Assembly: GCA_030278955.1 (NCBI GenBank)
Contig: JAOANR010000004.1
Coordinates: forward strand, 59,957,541 to 60,021,540
Source of the DNA: Hygrophila difformis
Taxonomy: Eukaryota; Streptophyta; Magnoliopsida; Lamiales; Acanthaceae
Reading direction: 5' to 3'
Length of the DNA: 64,000 nt
The translations under genes were made by a program, and so were the position numbers. The notes under the pieces were generated by a model. The model was not told where the DNA came from and searched no databases. It saw nothing but the letters and a program-made list of their open reading frames with translations. This document shows, in pieces, positions 12,101 through 24,105 of the stretch; position 1 is the stretch's first letter; each line of letters starts with the position of its first letter.

Positions 12101-13183
12101 TTCAGGAACATAAAGACATTGATCCAAGTCAACATGATGACCAGTGTCAAGAACTAAGCGGTATGTCCCGATGCCCTCTATTCGTGCTTTCATCCTGTTC
12201 TCCATGAACAAATACTGTTCAGTTCCTCTTATGGGCTGGATCGTAAGGAATCCCTGTAATATGTGAGACACATGAGTAGTAGCACCACAATCTATCCACC
12301 AAGTATTATTAGGCACTTCAATAAGATTTGATTCAAACACTACAGAAAGATAATAAATACCTTTCTTCTCGAACCAAGCCTTTCTCTTTGGACAATCTTT
12401 CTTTACATGTCCATTCTTTCTGCAGAAGAAGCAAGTCACTTTCTTTTCAACTTGGCCTCCAGCAACTTTCATAGGGGGCTTGCCTCTTTTCTTGCCTTTC
12501 TTTACTTGGTGTACCTTGCTGCTACTAGCGCCATCATATGCAGTAAGGTGGACAGAGTGGTCCCGAATTTTCTTCAGTCTCCCCTCTTCCTGAACAAGCA
12601 TGGCCTTAATTTCCTTCAGGTTCCATTTATCTTTTATGGTGTTATAGTTCACCTGGAACTGGCCAAACTCAGCAGGAAGAGAGTTCATAATAAACTGAAC
12701 AAGGAACGATTCACTCACATCCATCCCCATTGCCTTAAGCCTTGCTGCCAGATTTGACATTTCTGTCACATGATCATGGATTGGCTTAGACCAATCAAAT
12801 TTCTTTGTGGTTAGCTCATTCATAAGCGTCCCCACAATAGATTTGTCTGCTAGGTCAGACTGGGAAAACTCCTTGATTTTCTGGATGAACTCTTTGGCAT
12901 TCTCTGTTTTGGGCATGGATGGCTTGATATTTTCTGCCATAGACATCCTCATCAGAATCAAGCTCAGCCTGTTTGACCTTTCCCAAGCATCATAAAGGGA
13001 TCTGTCACTTTCAGTGCTTGAGTCTGTGATAGCAGCAGGCTGTTCATCAGACACAATGGCTAGATCCAAATCCATTATGCCAAGTGTGAACTGAATCTGC
13101 TCATGCCATTCCACAAAATTCAGCCCATTGAATTTCACAACAGCATTTCCCGAAGCCAAAAGGTTCACCGAAGCTGCATCCAA
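9104..13183 (-). pseudogene. Copia-2 gag-pol, interrupted by three in-frame stops
   Basis: One reading frame (about 1360 codons) spans gag, protease, integrase, reverse transcriptase and RNase H. It is closed by TAG at 11372-11374 in the integrase (after 'YTMPGTPQ', where relatives read QNGVAE), TAG at 10634-10636 (after 'NSNDSGK', probably from Trp) and TAA near 10512, before the reverse transcriptase core. No frameshift is needed. Visible motifs are the CCHC knuckle 'CFFCRKNGHVKKDC', protease 'DCGATTHV' (Cys in place of the usual Ser), integrase 'RSDRGGEYYG', reverse transcriptase 'YVDDILLAA' and RNase H 'AASTMEAEFV'. It is defective in cis but could be mobilised in trans by a related element. 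Confidence 0.93.
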
Positions 13184-14325
13184 TTACAACAATTCATGCA
13201 CATCCATTAGTGCTTTGAATAAATTAATAGATTCAGATACACACTTAATAATAAAAAGATGCATTTAAGTTTACTTTTGGGCCAAACCTAGACACATAAT
13301 TTTATTTATTTAACATACATAATGAGAAATAATCAACAACAATAAAACACTCAAAAAACATGCAATCTTTGGACATACATGTTTAATAAGCTAGATCATA
13401 GTGACCCACCTTTGGGCGGCCTAATACATACGATCCAAATATAATTTAATGACTACATTATAATTTACTAGGAAAATTAATGTATAAATAATCCACCTTT
13501 GGGTGAACCCATTACACATTAATTAACTCTAATAATGCGTCAAATTTAATATTCAAGCATACAAAATTGTGTAGCATGAATAACATTTAAAAATAAAACC
13601 AGTATTTAAATTCACTTACGCACAGTAATAACCAAACTAGGCATACGTATAACACTGGAACTCAATCGCACTTTAAAGTTCAACCAACTGTTTTTCAGAA
13701 GAATATTTACGTGATACCGGAAAGTCTCCAGTTACAATATTGAAGCAGAATTGAATAAAATAATGTCTACACTTTAATTGGCCCATAGTTGAATGAACTT
13801 GACGAAGAATATTTAATTAACGAGGCAAAATACTCAAGCCACATACACGACTGCAGTCAAGTCATATTCAAACCAAATACTCCATTAATGGATTCCATAA
13901 TAAAATAGCATTAATCAATTCATTATTGCGGAAACATCATATACCACTTGCAAGATTAATTATTCAAATCTGTGCAAAGCAATAAATCCGAACACATTGC
14001 ATCATATCAGAAATAGAAAAGGCCACTTTCTGATAATGATAAAACTGATATGAGAAGTTCTAAAATTTGAGGAAACCGATTTCACGACATATATGCGATT
14101 CTATAAAAAAAAAATAACGTATCTACAACCAATCTCATATTTCAGAAAATAGATCTACAGAATTCACAAGATCTGAAATTTTTTTTTTTTTAAAAAAAAC
14201 AGTACGTACATACACACAAAATTTTCATGCCTGAACAAATAAACGTTATACGGAAATTGTTTTAGGCATCAATAGCAGATTTAATACGTAAATCCACGTG
14301 AGAAACAAGAATTCACACAACCATG
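13184..14325 (-). other. Leader (5' untranslated) region of Copia-2
   Basis: AT-rich element sequence between the primer site and the gag start. No coding signal on either strand. Three short blocks of the type 'ccacctttgggyg' recur near 13408, 13491 and, less clearly, elsewhere. Their meaning is unknown. Confidence 0.7.
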
Positions 14326-14337
14326 GCTCTGATACCA
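14326..14337 (-). promoter_or_regulatory. Primer binding site of Copia-2 (initiator Met tRNA)
   Basis: The minus strand reads TGGTATCAGAGC two bases after the end of the 5' LTR, the same tRNA-iMet site as in Copia-1. Confidence 0.9.
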
Positions 14338-14339
14338 CA

Positions 14340-14898
14340 TGTAAGAATTTCTATACTGATAAATATAATGCCAGGAAATTAGTGAATCCATGTTTCTACA
14401 CAGATTATTCAAGAACTATGCAACAGATTACTTACCTGCATCCATTGCTTGTTAATTCCTTCGATTCTGTTTTCAGTAATGGATTTTTCCTCTCCTTGGC
14501 CTTCCCTTCAACGCTCCTTGATGATTAGGAGACCTTTCTTTTCTGCAGTGTTCACCGTACTCTCCCTTTCCTCTTTCTGCGTATTTTTCTTTTCTGTTCT
14601 AGTCTGGTGTGTTAAAGCGCCGTTCTCACACCCATATAAATGCAGATACTATATCCTAAGAATAGGGAGAGTGGGCGTAGTGGTGTAAACCACTTTCTCA
14701 CTCCTTAAACAGCGCTATTTTTGAATGTATTTGACTACATTCTGCTTAATAATAACGGTACAATATTTTATGGGCCAGGATTGGGGAGTTAATTTCCAAA
14801 CTCCAATTTGGGCTATTTAATCCACACCCTATCATCAAAGGTGGGCTTTAATGCCAAAATCAATTTAATTATTTAAATGTGAGCCAATTATTCCAACA
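14340..14898 (-). repeat. 5' LTR of Copia-2
   Basis: 559 bases with TGTAAG..CCAACA ends on the plus strand. It lacks six bases present in the other LTR. Confidence 0.95.
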
Positions 14899-14903
14899 CA
14901 ATC
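14899..14903. repeat. Target site duplication of Copia-2, right copy (CAATC)
   Basis: Exact match to 8187-8191. Confidence 0.93.
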
Positions 14904-14988
14904 CTCCTCTCATTCGCCTGTTCTCAAAAAAGTCAGATAATTTCCAGCCAAAGAGCTTATCAAAACCACCATGAAGAAACTCGAAGCC

Positions 14989-15865
14989 CTGTAATGAAAC
15001 AGATGATACTTGAGAATATCAACCAGCTGCATTTTGAACATTTTGTCTGTGGTCGTGGAGAAGAGAGATCATAATTTATAACAAAGACAGCAATTCAGAT
15101 CTTTCTCTACATTACTGGGGGCAAAACATTATTCTCCTGTGGGCACCCAATAACTGTAAAACAGTGAAGAAATCAATCCCTCATCCATCTGTTGAAGAGT
15201 AAAGAAACAATCTTTTAGTTATTAGGTTCATTCAGCAAGCCTAAAATATATATTGTTCTCTTCCCCTCCCCTGTAATTTATTTACATGTTCTTTTCTGCC
15301 TATTTCTAACTTTCTCCTATTCATTTTCTTAACATGTAGTAACATATATACATTTTTTTTAGAGAATTCATTTAAAATTTATAGAGAATTAAAATACATA
15401 AATTGTTATAATATTTTTAAAAATTTATATTGAATGTCTCTAGATTTTTAAATTTTTTAAAATATATGTTGAATAGATCCAGATTTTTAAGAACTTTTTA
15501 AAATTTGTAATAAAACTTTAATTGAATACACGCCGACTAGTTTGGTAAAAGTCCAAATGCAATGAAAACTGATTGACTATTAGAACTCAATTGAAGTAGT
15601 ATATGTCTAATGACCGTTATATAATTTGAACTACATTTTGTTCCCTTGGTTGAATTAGGGAATATTGTAGAGTTGTAGTATATTGTTTCATTGTTTTTCA
15701 ATCTTTCATGATTTGTCAACAAAATGTGCTATGTTTTGCTGCATAATTACAATAGAGTTTTGGTGGTACAGTCGCCCAGAAATTTCAATTTCTGCCTCCT
15801 CTCTGCACTGGATTTAGAAATATGTATTGGATCATATACCAACTTGATGCTTATTCTTAAATATA
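14989..15865. other. Intergenic, AT-rich; no gene seen
   Basis: Downstream of the split exon the sequence is AT-rich, with short recurring 'aaaatttatattgaat'-like blocks near 15420-15475. No open frame of gene character and no RNA gene was recognised. Confidence 0.5.
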
Positions 15866-16060
15866 GTTCTCCGTACGTCCCATTCCAAATGTCCTACTTA
15901 CTATTTTTGGATGTCCCATTACAAATGTTTTCTTTCTATAAATAGAAATAATTTTTCCCTTCCAACAACTATGTGGACCCCACCATATACTCACAAACCA
16001 ACTCTACCTTAATTTCCGTGCCCAACAGTAACAAGACACTTGGAGTAGGACGGAGGAGTA
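15866..16060. mobile_element. Stowaway-like MITE, copy 1 (degraded ends)
   Basis: About 190 bases similar to the element at 52447-52636. Shared blocks include 'actatttttggatgtccca', 'tttctataaatagaaataat', 'actatgtggacccca' and 'gcccaacagtaacaag'. The ends are worn forms of CTCCCTCCGTCCC / GGACGGAGGGAG, with TA next to the right end. It lies about 170 bases upstream of the TATA box of serpin B. Confidence 0.75.
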
Positions 16061-16225
16061 GTATTGAATTGAAACTTCACCTAAATATATTAGGGGCTGA
16101 TGGAACAAAGATTTTGATGAAATTTTGGGGTCGTGACAGGTGGCGAGTTAAATGCCGTTGGATTTTGAAAGGACACGTGGCATTGACAATAATTACTTAA
16201 AAAATTCAGACACGTTACGGGTTTC

Positions 16226-16232
16226 TATAAAA
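16226..16232 (+). promoter_or_regulatory. TATA box of serpin B
   Basis: TATAAAA lies 92 bases upstream of the start codon. The block 'ggtttctataaaatgcgatt' and the following leader are conserved at 28093-28130 before serpin C, so the promoter was duplicated with the gene. Confidence 0.7.
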
Positions 16233-16323
16233 TGCGATTCCAATGCTCTGAGAATGTATTCATACCTGTCAAGCGTAAACCGTCTCCTTGCTAAGGAAGT
16301 AAACCAGATCCCTAGCCGAACAA

Positions 16324-18967
16324 CAATGGACCTTCGAGATTCAATCCTCAATCAAACCGACTTCTCCCTCTCTCTGGCCAACCATGTCATCTCCACCGAA
16401 GCTAAGGAATCCAACTTCGTCTTCTCCCCGCTGTCGATCCACGGTCGTGCTCGGACTGGTTGCGGCCGGCTCCGCTGGCCCCACCCGGGACCAGTTGCTG
16501 GGCGTCCTCAAGTCTAAATCTGCCGATGACCTCAAATCTCTGTCTTCGCAACTGGTGACTCTGGTGTTTGCCGACGGGCGGCCCGCTCGGCGGGCCTCGG
16601 TTGTCCTTCGCTAACGGGGTTTGGGTTGATCAAAGCCTCAGCTTTAAGCCCACCTTCAAGGAAACTGTGGAGAAAGATTACAGGGCTGCTTCCAGTCTTG
16701 CCGATTTTCAGAATAAGGTTTCTCTTCTCCTCTCATTTTCCTTTTCTAATCTTCCTTTGAAAAAAATTTGCGTCGACTTCGAAACAACTTCGAGTCTGTG
16801 CTAGTTATTTGTGCCCTAAATTTGTACAAGTTCTATATTAATGTTCTATTGGTGGATGTTTGGGGAAACTGGACCTCCATTTTGTTTAAATGCTGGTGTA
16901 TTCTGAGATTTTACTCATTCAACATATCCGTTTTTTCGTGCTACAAGTAGTTTTTCTATAGAGTGTTGGTTTAATCACAGAAAGCTGAGGCTTTTTAGTT
17001 TAGTGTATTCTACTTTTAAATTGTTGATGAATAATACCACTTGAATATTTCGTAGTGTCGTCTCGAGGGCCGGATGAATAGTTATTATCTACATGCTTTG
17101 CTATGTATCTTGAGCACATACCGGTTATTCTTTAGAGGTGTCTTTTGATGATTTGGATTTCAAATAATGAGAGAGATATTTACACTAAGATTAAATTCCA
17201 AAATCTAAAAGACTAACACATAGAATATGAGAGAGTGTTATTGAGAAATGTATTTTAACATGGAATTTGAGGATATCTAACCATTGTAACGAAAAGGGAC
17301 AAATGTTTATGGTAGGGGGTCAAGTTTCCAAGTCATTGTTCGTCGAGTGATGCTAGGCTGCAAAAACAGTTTGTGTTGCAGTCTATTTTGGCACATTAGA
17401 TATTACTATATGGTTAACTGGTTGTTGCAGTGTATTTCCAAGTCATGTTTTGGAAGTTCAGCTACCCTATATCCAACACCTGAATCATGGTATTCTTCTA
17501 TGATTCATTTGTTGAGTGATGGTTTTCCAGCTGATGTAAAACTTGGATATTGTTTTTCATTTTCAGTTTTGGTGCATAGCCTGTGGCCATGTATCTGTCA
17601 GATTAGACTATTTTATTGTTTAGGTTTTAATTGTTGCTTGACATAAGGTTATTTAGATTTTTTCATGTATAAGAACCTATCAACGAAACCACAGGGTAAG
17701 AAGGATATTTTAGAAAATCTTGTTGGTGGATGCTATATCTTGATATCTTCATTTTTAGTTTCAGTTTTTCAAAATTAAGACTGTATCTGAGATATATGAT
17801 AATCACTCAATTCCAGACAGCTCTATTTGGTGTCCCTTATCTCTACTGTGATGGATCATAAGCTGGAACTTTATTATTAAAATGGGCAATAGAAGGTTTG
17901 ACTAGGGGCTGTTGAAAAGAGTTACCTCCTGGATTAGCTGTTGCTGCACTCGGTCCTGGTGTTATAAATACCGAGATGCTTCAATCATGTTTTGGAAGTT
18001 CAGCTACCCTATATCCAACACCTGTATTTTGGCACATTAGATATTATATGGTTAACTGGTTGTGCACTTGTGCCTGGAAGCTTTGGTTCTGTACAGATGT
18101 TTACTTTTTTATGATTATTTTTGTTGAATATAACAATGTTAACTCAATGCTAAGTTGCTAACAATTTTCCATTTGTTTTTTGTTGATGATGCACAAAGGC
18201 TGTTGAGGTAACAAATGAAGTGAATGCATGGGCCGAGAAGGAAACTGGTGGCTTAATCAAAGAGATACTTCCAGCGGGTGCAGTTGATGCTACCACAAGG
18301 CTTCTTTTTGCGAATGCAGTGTATTTCAAAGGGGGCTTGAATGACAAGTTTGATGCATCTGAAACAAAAGACCACGAGTTTTCTTACTGAATGAACTTCA
18401 GTTTACCGTTCCCTTCATGACCAGCAAGAAGAAGCAGTACATCAGTGGCTTTTGATGGCTTCAAAGTGTTGGGGCTTCCATATGCACAAGGTGAAGACAA
18501 GCGCAAATTCTCCATGTATTTCTTTCTTCCAGATGTCAAAGAGGGATTGGGTGCCTTAACTGAGAAAATGACTTCCGAGTCAGGATTCATTGACCGTCAT
18601 CTCCCGTCCCGACAAGTGAAAGTTGGCAAGTTCCTTGTCCCAAAGTTTAAAATATCGTTTGGCTTTGAGGCAACGGGGGTGCTCAAGAAAATGGGAATAG
18701 AACATGTGTTTTCTGGTGTGGTCTGACAGAGATGGTGGATTCCTCCACTGTTGGCCAGAATCTGTACGTCTCAAACGTCTTCCACAAGGCATTCATTGAA
18801 GTGAATGAAGAAGGCACCGAAGCAGCAGCTGCCACTGCTGCTGTTGTTAGGCTGCGGGGTTTTCAGATGGAGGATAAGCTGGACTTTGTCGCTGACCATC
18901 CATTTGTGTTTGTGCTGCAAAAAGACATGACTGGAGGTGGTGCTGTTTGTGGGACAAGTTCTTAATC
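16324..18967 (+). pseudogene. Serpin B: two-exon plant serpin with several frameshifts
   Basis: Exon 1 (16324-16717) begins 'MDLRDSILNQTDFSLSLANHV' and shows 'SNFVFSPLSI' and 'LSFANGVWVDQSLSFKPTFKETVEK'. One extra base near 16443 and another near 16576 change the frame. Exon 2 (from 18199) has further one- or two-base changes near 18381, 18400, 18453, 18715 and 18945 and an early stop after 'DHEF'. The reactive loop is otherwise classical: hinge '[12 protein letters not shown]' and P2-P1-P1' Leu-Arg-Gly, like Arabidopsis serpin 1. Intron 1 (16718-18198) carries a foreign SDR segment. It is a pseudogene as written, but most lesions are single-base changes in G or A runs, so sequence error is not excluded. 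Confidence 0.88.
17440..18025 (+). repeat. Segment copied from the SDR gene inside serpin B intron 1
   Basis: The piece contains the end of SDR exon 4 ('SCFGSSATLYPTPESW'), then SDR intron 3 sequence ('gcatagcctgtggccatgta', as at 20739), then most of exon 4 again ('KWAIEGLTRG', 'GVINTEMLQSCFGSSATLYP'). The order is therefore scrambled compared with 20640-21225. Both edges are bordered by a serpin intron sequence, 'tattttggcacattagatat', at about 17386 and 18026. It looks like a templated insertion during break repair, or a nested duplication. Confidence 0.85.
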
Positions 18968-19490
18968 CCCTTTCGAGTTAGTTTGTCTTGTTTCTTTGGT
19001 GTCCTGAAATGCAATGCTGTAATAGAACCCCTGCTCTGTAGTGTATGATGTACCTTTTGAAGGTATGAGCTGTGACTGTGAACAAGTGTTGATGGACACT
19101 GACTATGGTGACGAGTATTTGCAGATATTTAAAATTTTCTCATTCTAGGTTGTACCCTTTATTTTTTGTTTCCCTTGATTGATTCATGGGCACTTTTTGT
19201 GCTTCTTGTTTCACGGGCATCACTTGAAAGTGGTTTCACAGCGGTTCTCTAATTCTTGTTAGAATTCTGAATTCAGGTGTTACACCGAAAATGAAATTTT
19301 AATTGGGCCAGTACGCTAGAAGCCAGCTCATTTGGGTTATGGGCCCAATAAATAAACCCGTTCACTCGAAGTTAATCGGGTTGGGAATTCGAATTTCCGG
19401 TCAGATTGTTGCGAATATCAATCTCCCTCGTTTGTGTAATTGTGTTGCGCGCCCAATAATTGAGAAATTCAACAGACGAGGAACGGAGGC

Positions 19491-22240
19491 ATGGCAACGC
19501 CGACGTCCGCTAGGAGGCGCCGGCCGCAGCGAATCCGAAGACGGTGATGATAACGGGAGTCAGCCGTGGCTTGGCAAAGCCCTAGCGCTGGAATTAGCCA
19601 AGCGTGGCCACGTCATAGTAGGCTGCTCCCGCCCCTCGGACAAGCTTTCATCTCTCCAGTCGGAGCTTGCTTCCGCCTCCGAGAACAAGAGTAACTTTGA
19701 TAAACACATAATAATGACGGTCGATGTGGTGATTCTTCATTTATTATCCGCGCTTGCTTTGATCCTTTTGTTTTTCCTTCACGTTGTTCTTCGAGCTATT
19801 AACATGGAATTCATTGTTTTTTTCTTTTTTGCGCTAATCAGAAAATCTAGCAGTAGCGTCCAGGAGTTTGCACGTGCAGTGGCGGAGAAAAAACATCGTT
19901 CCTGATATAATAGGGTTTGGTAACTTATCGATGCATTTTCTTTTTGCAACACATGTTCGTTTCTTCCCTTTGGTAATTGGTTGTATGATTGTTAATTGGT
20001 TACTAGACAACTGATTTTTGTGTGGGAATGGTTTCCCTAGGATTTCTGTTTTAAAATGTGCGGTTTTGTTCTCAGTGAAATTGATATTGGTGCGGTGAGT
20101 GAAATGCAATTAGTTCATTTGATGTGTTTAGAGTGGGGTAACTGGTAAGACTGTAATTACTACGAATACCTTAGCATAACATTTGGGGGCACATTATTGC
20201 ATTTTTTATTATCAGATTGAATCCATTGGGTGCTTTCCAAGAAAATGCTTTTTAAATACTGGAATTAATTTCTTTTCTGAGGTCTAGAGGTTATACTATC
20301 ATGACAATAATAAAATTCTAAGTTTTCCTGCTCTGTTGTTTCTCTAAACTGGAATCTGGCCATTTGGAAGTTAATTCCTCTTCTTATATCCATTTCAAAC
20401 AATTTTATTGATCACCATTTTAACTTCTAGTTAACAATGCTGGGACGATAAATAAGAACAATAGAATATGGGAGGTTCCAGAAGAAGAATTTGACAACGT
20501 TATTGACACTAATATCAAGGGGCCAACCAATGTCCTCCGACACTTCATTCCACTTCTGATTGAGAAAAAGACAGGGATAATCATCAATGTGTCATCTGGA
20601 TGGGGAAGGTCTGGTGCTGCACAGGTAAAATATAAGAATCAGCTGCACCTTTCTTCTATGATTCATTTATTGAATAATGGTTTTCGGGTATTCTGGCTGA
20701 TGTAAAACTTGGTTATTGTTTTCATTTTCAGTTTTGGTGCATAGCCTGTGGCCATGTATCTGTCAGATGAGACTATTTTATTGTTTAAGTTCCAATTGTT
20801 GCTTGACATAAGGTTATTTAGATTTTCATGTATAAGAACCTATCAACGAAACCACAGGTAAGAAGGATATTTTAGAAAATCTTGTTCGGTTGGATGCTAT
20901 ATCTTGATATCATCCTTTTTTAGTTTCAGTTTTTCAAAAGTAAGGCTGTATCTGAGATATATGATAATCACTCAATTTCTGACAGCTGCATTTGGTGTCC
21001 TTATCTCTACTGTGATGTTCATAATCTGAGACTTTATTAATTAACACCAGGGTGGCCCCTTATTGTGCTTCAAAATGGGCAATAGAAGGTTTGACTAGGG
21101 GCTGTTGCAAGGAGTTACCTCCTGGATTATCTGTTGTCGCACTCAGTCCTGGTGTTATAAATACTGAGATGCTTCAATCATGTTTTGGAAGTTTCAGCCA
21201 CCCTATATCCAACACCTGAATCATGGTATTCTCCACCCCCCCCAACACCCCCACCCTAGCACACATACCTGCTTATGTTTGTCCCATGGATGCATCTGTG
21301 GGGGGCTTGTTAATCTCTGTGTAGTTCAGCAATGCTCCTCATCATAATTTTGGTGCATTTTATTTTAATCCGCCAGGTAGTAACTCACTATAATTTCAGT
21401 TAGGTTTTATTGAGCTAAGAATTTGTATATTTAGTAATTTATCGGAATTACGTATGGAGAGAATGGGTCCTTTGAATTATTTAATATTTATGTTCTCTAT
21501 CAATTTCTGGAATATAACTTGTGGTTGTGCAGTTGTGCAAGTTCTCACAGTAAGCGACAACGTGTTATCAGAACCCTTCGACAGTACATCATATGGGCTT
21601 ATAGTGTTTGTCTTGAATGGCTGGAAATATTTCCTTCCTTTAAGAAACACTAGTAGACGTGTTAGCATTTCTTTTGTGTCATTAAGATTCTGGAGACATC
21701 AGGAACATAGCATTTTGGTTTAATACAGATCTTGTGACGGAGTGAGATTGGAATCTTTTCTGCACGAATTAAGTGTGTATTTGAATAGTATCTTTGGAGA
21801 ACTATTTTGGTTCAAGTAACTTGCTGAAATTGTATCACTGTGTTACCATTACTCTTTAATGAACCCTTTATTTGTCCATTTAGAAGTTCCATTGCATGAG
21901 AACTGTGGATATAGCGACAAAAAAACACTTAAAAGTGAGAAATGATGTAGTCTTGATTTGTAGTGTCACCATCAATACAAAATTATTTTCTTTTTGGTGC
22001 TGCCTGGTATAATTGGGAAATTGCTTCTCCATTTTGCTGTTAAGCGATTCCCACGAAACAAAGTTATCAGTGTATGTTTATCTGTCCAAACTACATTGAA
22101 TCCTCCTATTGAGACATGCATCTGCTGTGGAAATACTTAATGTAACTTTTGGTTTTGTTGCAAACAGGGCTTCCGAAGGCAGCTACTATGATCCTTCATC
22201 TGACCGTAGGGCAGACAATGGTGCGTCTCTCACTGTGTGA
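19491..22240 (+). pseudogene. Short-chain dehydrogenase/reductase, pterin aldehyde reductase type, with indels
   Basis: Five exons of an NADPH-dependent SDR are visible: 19491-19728, 19842 to about 19913, 20431-20624, about 21051-21225 and 22168-22240. The Rossmann motif is 'TVMITGVSRGL..KALALELAKRG', followed by 'VNNAGTINKNN', 'INVSSGWGRSG' and the catalytic 'YCASK' (Tyr-x-x-x-Lys). The ending 'ADNGASLTV' is typical of the plant family annotated as pterin aldehyde reductase, which is how I place it. As written it is broken: a missing G at about 19572, an extra A in the run near 19895, and extra bases at the ends of exons 2 and 4 and in exon 5. Exon 3 is clean. It is either a young pseudogene or a real gene with unpolished homopolymers. 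Confidence 0.8.
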
Positions 22241-24105
22241 AACAGGGGGATTCTTCTTAGTCACCATCAATTCTTTGGGCTTTCCAAGTTTTCTTTTCCG
22301 AGACTGTAGGAAGTATTCTCAACATCACTGTCGAAGTCTTAAAAGAAGGTCAGCTATTGTAATGTACTGCAGAGCGTCTTCTCAACATATTCTTTGTTAG
22401 GATATATATATATATATATTTATAGATATATATATTCTTGGTGGACTTAGAATGATTCAGAGCTGTACACCAGATGGTGGTTACGATAATTCCATTGGCC
22501 AATTTTTGCTTTGTCCGATAGTACGGCGAGTGGGTTTTGAGCAATCGCTTGGAGTTTGCTTGGATGAAAAGCACCCAAGATTGACATTTGAGTTGTTGCT
22601 TCGGGGTAGTTTTTCTTCACATTTTTAATCTTCAATGATTTTCGCCCTTGGGGGAAAAGTAGACGGAGCACTTCTGCAATAATTTAATGCTCTGTCATTT
22701 TACATTTGTTTTTGATTAACTAGTAGGAGTGGCTCAAACGTCCATGCCCTTGCTTATTTAGTCCTCGCTCGTGTCAGTTTATTATCGATCACTTTGAATG
22801 AGCTACAAATGGATTATTTTTGTGACCAATGAACTACACATACAATTTGGGGTTCATTGTCCTCAATATTTTACCTGTTGAAATCGAAGCATAATATCCA
22901 ATTGTCCATTTATGAAGCTAAGAATCCATATTAGCATGTTCACAAAGATCAATGATACTACGTAGATGTAAACAAAATTTTTCTTCGTCTTTTTTTTTTT
23001 TTTCCTTTTATATATATATATGTGTATATATATTACATGATAGTTTTAGTGAAAATGGCAGCATTATTAATCCCTCTAATCCAATGGAAAAAAATAGTTA
23101 TACATAATCTTTTTGTTTAATGTTTAATAATCTAAAATTACCACGACATAGTAATACACTTTATTTATTCAAATCCCTTAAAAGTAATTGTTAGAGACTA
23201 GGGACTTGGGACTGATGGTTATTTCCATTTCAATTTTCAAAAGGGAAAAACTAAGAAATAAGGGGTATTTTTGGGAAATAATTAGAGTTTTGCGTTTTAG
23301 AATTTGAAGTTTAGAGTCTGGAGTTTGAAATTAATGGTGAAAAATAGTTTTAAATTTAAATAATAGTGTTAGGTAATGCAATTTTAATTTTAATTTTTTT
23401 TTATTGTTTCCAGCAGTTGATTTAGAAAAAGAAATATGGTGAATTTTAAGACGATTGAAAACGCTATGTAGATAGTGTGCATCAGTGCACTACCTTTTCT
23501 ACGGCTTCTTTCTTGGCATTGGATGGACAATTATGTTAATGTCATGGGACAATGGTGTTTAGATTATTGACCAACGTGGTTCTCTATTTGATACTTATGT
23601 TATCATATTATTCTGTTTAACAAACACTCACCCTAGTACCCTACTTTGTGAATTATAGAGGAAACCAGCATTTAGAAGTTACACCCAAAAGTCAGATATT
23701 GGAAACCAAATAAAAAGGCCGTATTTTTTGGGGCCCAAGAAAAGCAGTGGAACCCCCAAAAAAATGGAGCTATCCCTTGGAAATTTCAGTTTAACAGAGC
23801 CAGGGTTGGAGGTGTATGCCATATGATCCTCAAAATGTTTGGTGTTTGTGATGTTATATAAGGTCTTTCTTAATTGTTCGAAATATGGTGTTCCAATCTT
23901 TGTAGGGGGGACACAAGTAATAATCTCAATATATCCTGGAAATTAGCTATCAGTTCGTGTGGTTACTTTCATCAATATTAAGAGGTTCCATTCCACCACA
24001 CGAGTGGGATGCTTGCATTGCAGCCTTGATGTGTTGAGTTTGAAAGTGCCTTTGCTTGTTTTGTTGTTTATTCTCGTCCTTTATTTACATGCTTCCTTTC
24101 AGAAA
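22241..24105. other. Intergenic; TA microsatellite at 22401-22436
   Basis: AT-rich sequence with a (TA)n tract at 22401-22436 and a T run followed by (TA)n at 22990-23036. Nothing else is recognised. Confidence 0.5.

Larger units (their letters stand above)
8192..14898 (-). mobile_element. Copia-2: Ty1/copia LTR retrotransposon with three nonsense codons
   Basis: A 6707-base element in minus orientation with LTRs at 8192-8756 (565 bases) and 14340-14898 (559 bases). The LTRs differ by a 6-base indel near 8552/14702 and about five substitutions, so it is older than Copia-1. One substitution changed the left LTR terminus from CA to TA. Target duplications (CAATC), primer site and polypurine tract are present. 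The leader at 13184-14339 is long, about 1.15 kb, and non-coding. The gag-pol frame has no frameshift but is closed by three stop codons, so it cannot make a full polyprotein. Confidence 0.95.
7541..14988 (-). pseudogene. Unidentified minus-strand gene, split by Copia-2 (exon pieces)
   Basis: I do not recognise this gene. On the minus strand there are coding-like pieces on both sides of Copia-2. On the right, after an acceptor at 14989, '..GFEFLHGGFDKLFGWKLSD' (14988 down to about 14930). Across the insertion site, removing Copia-2 and one CAATC copy joins 14898 to 8191 and gives 'ERRIALELVRDAMSTELRV' and 'MWRDKYGWGASCRK'. Next comes 'PFRIWKKLERWKIDTIQHVL..LTLEEGETFNDKLEIT' (about 7975-7870). 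A C-terminal stretch 'ASEFGVKSSTASTQRAESVE..GKELNGNGE' ends at a stop near 7550. The pieces lie in different frames, which suggests introns and perhaps one frameshift near 14930. A 6.7 kb insertion inside an exon should inactivate it. The gene assignment and exon borders are inference. Confidence 0.4.

Noticed and set aside
19303..19905. A single 200-residue plus ORF over SDR exons 1-2
   Set aside because: It runs through the intron and uses upstream sequence; the conserved SDR motifs lie in several frames, so the spliced, frameshifted model explains it better.
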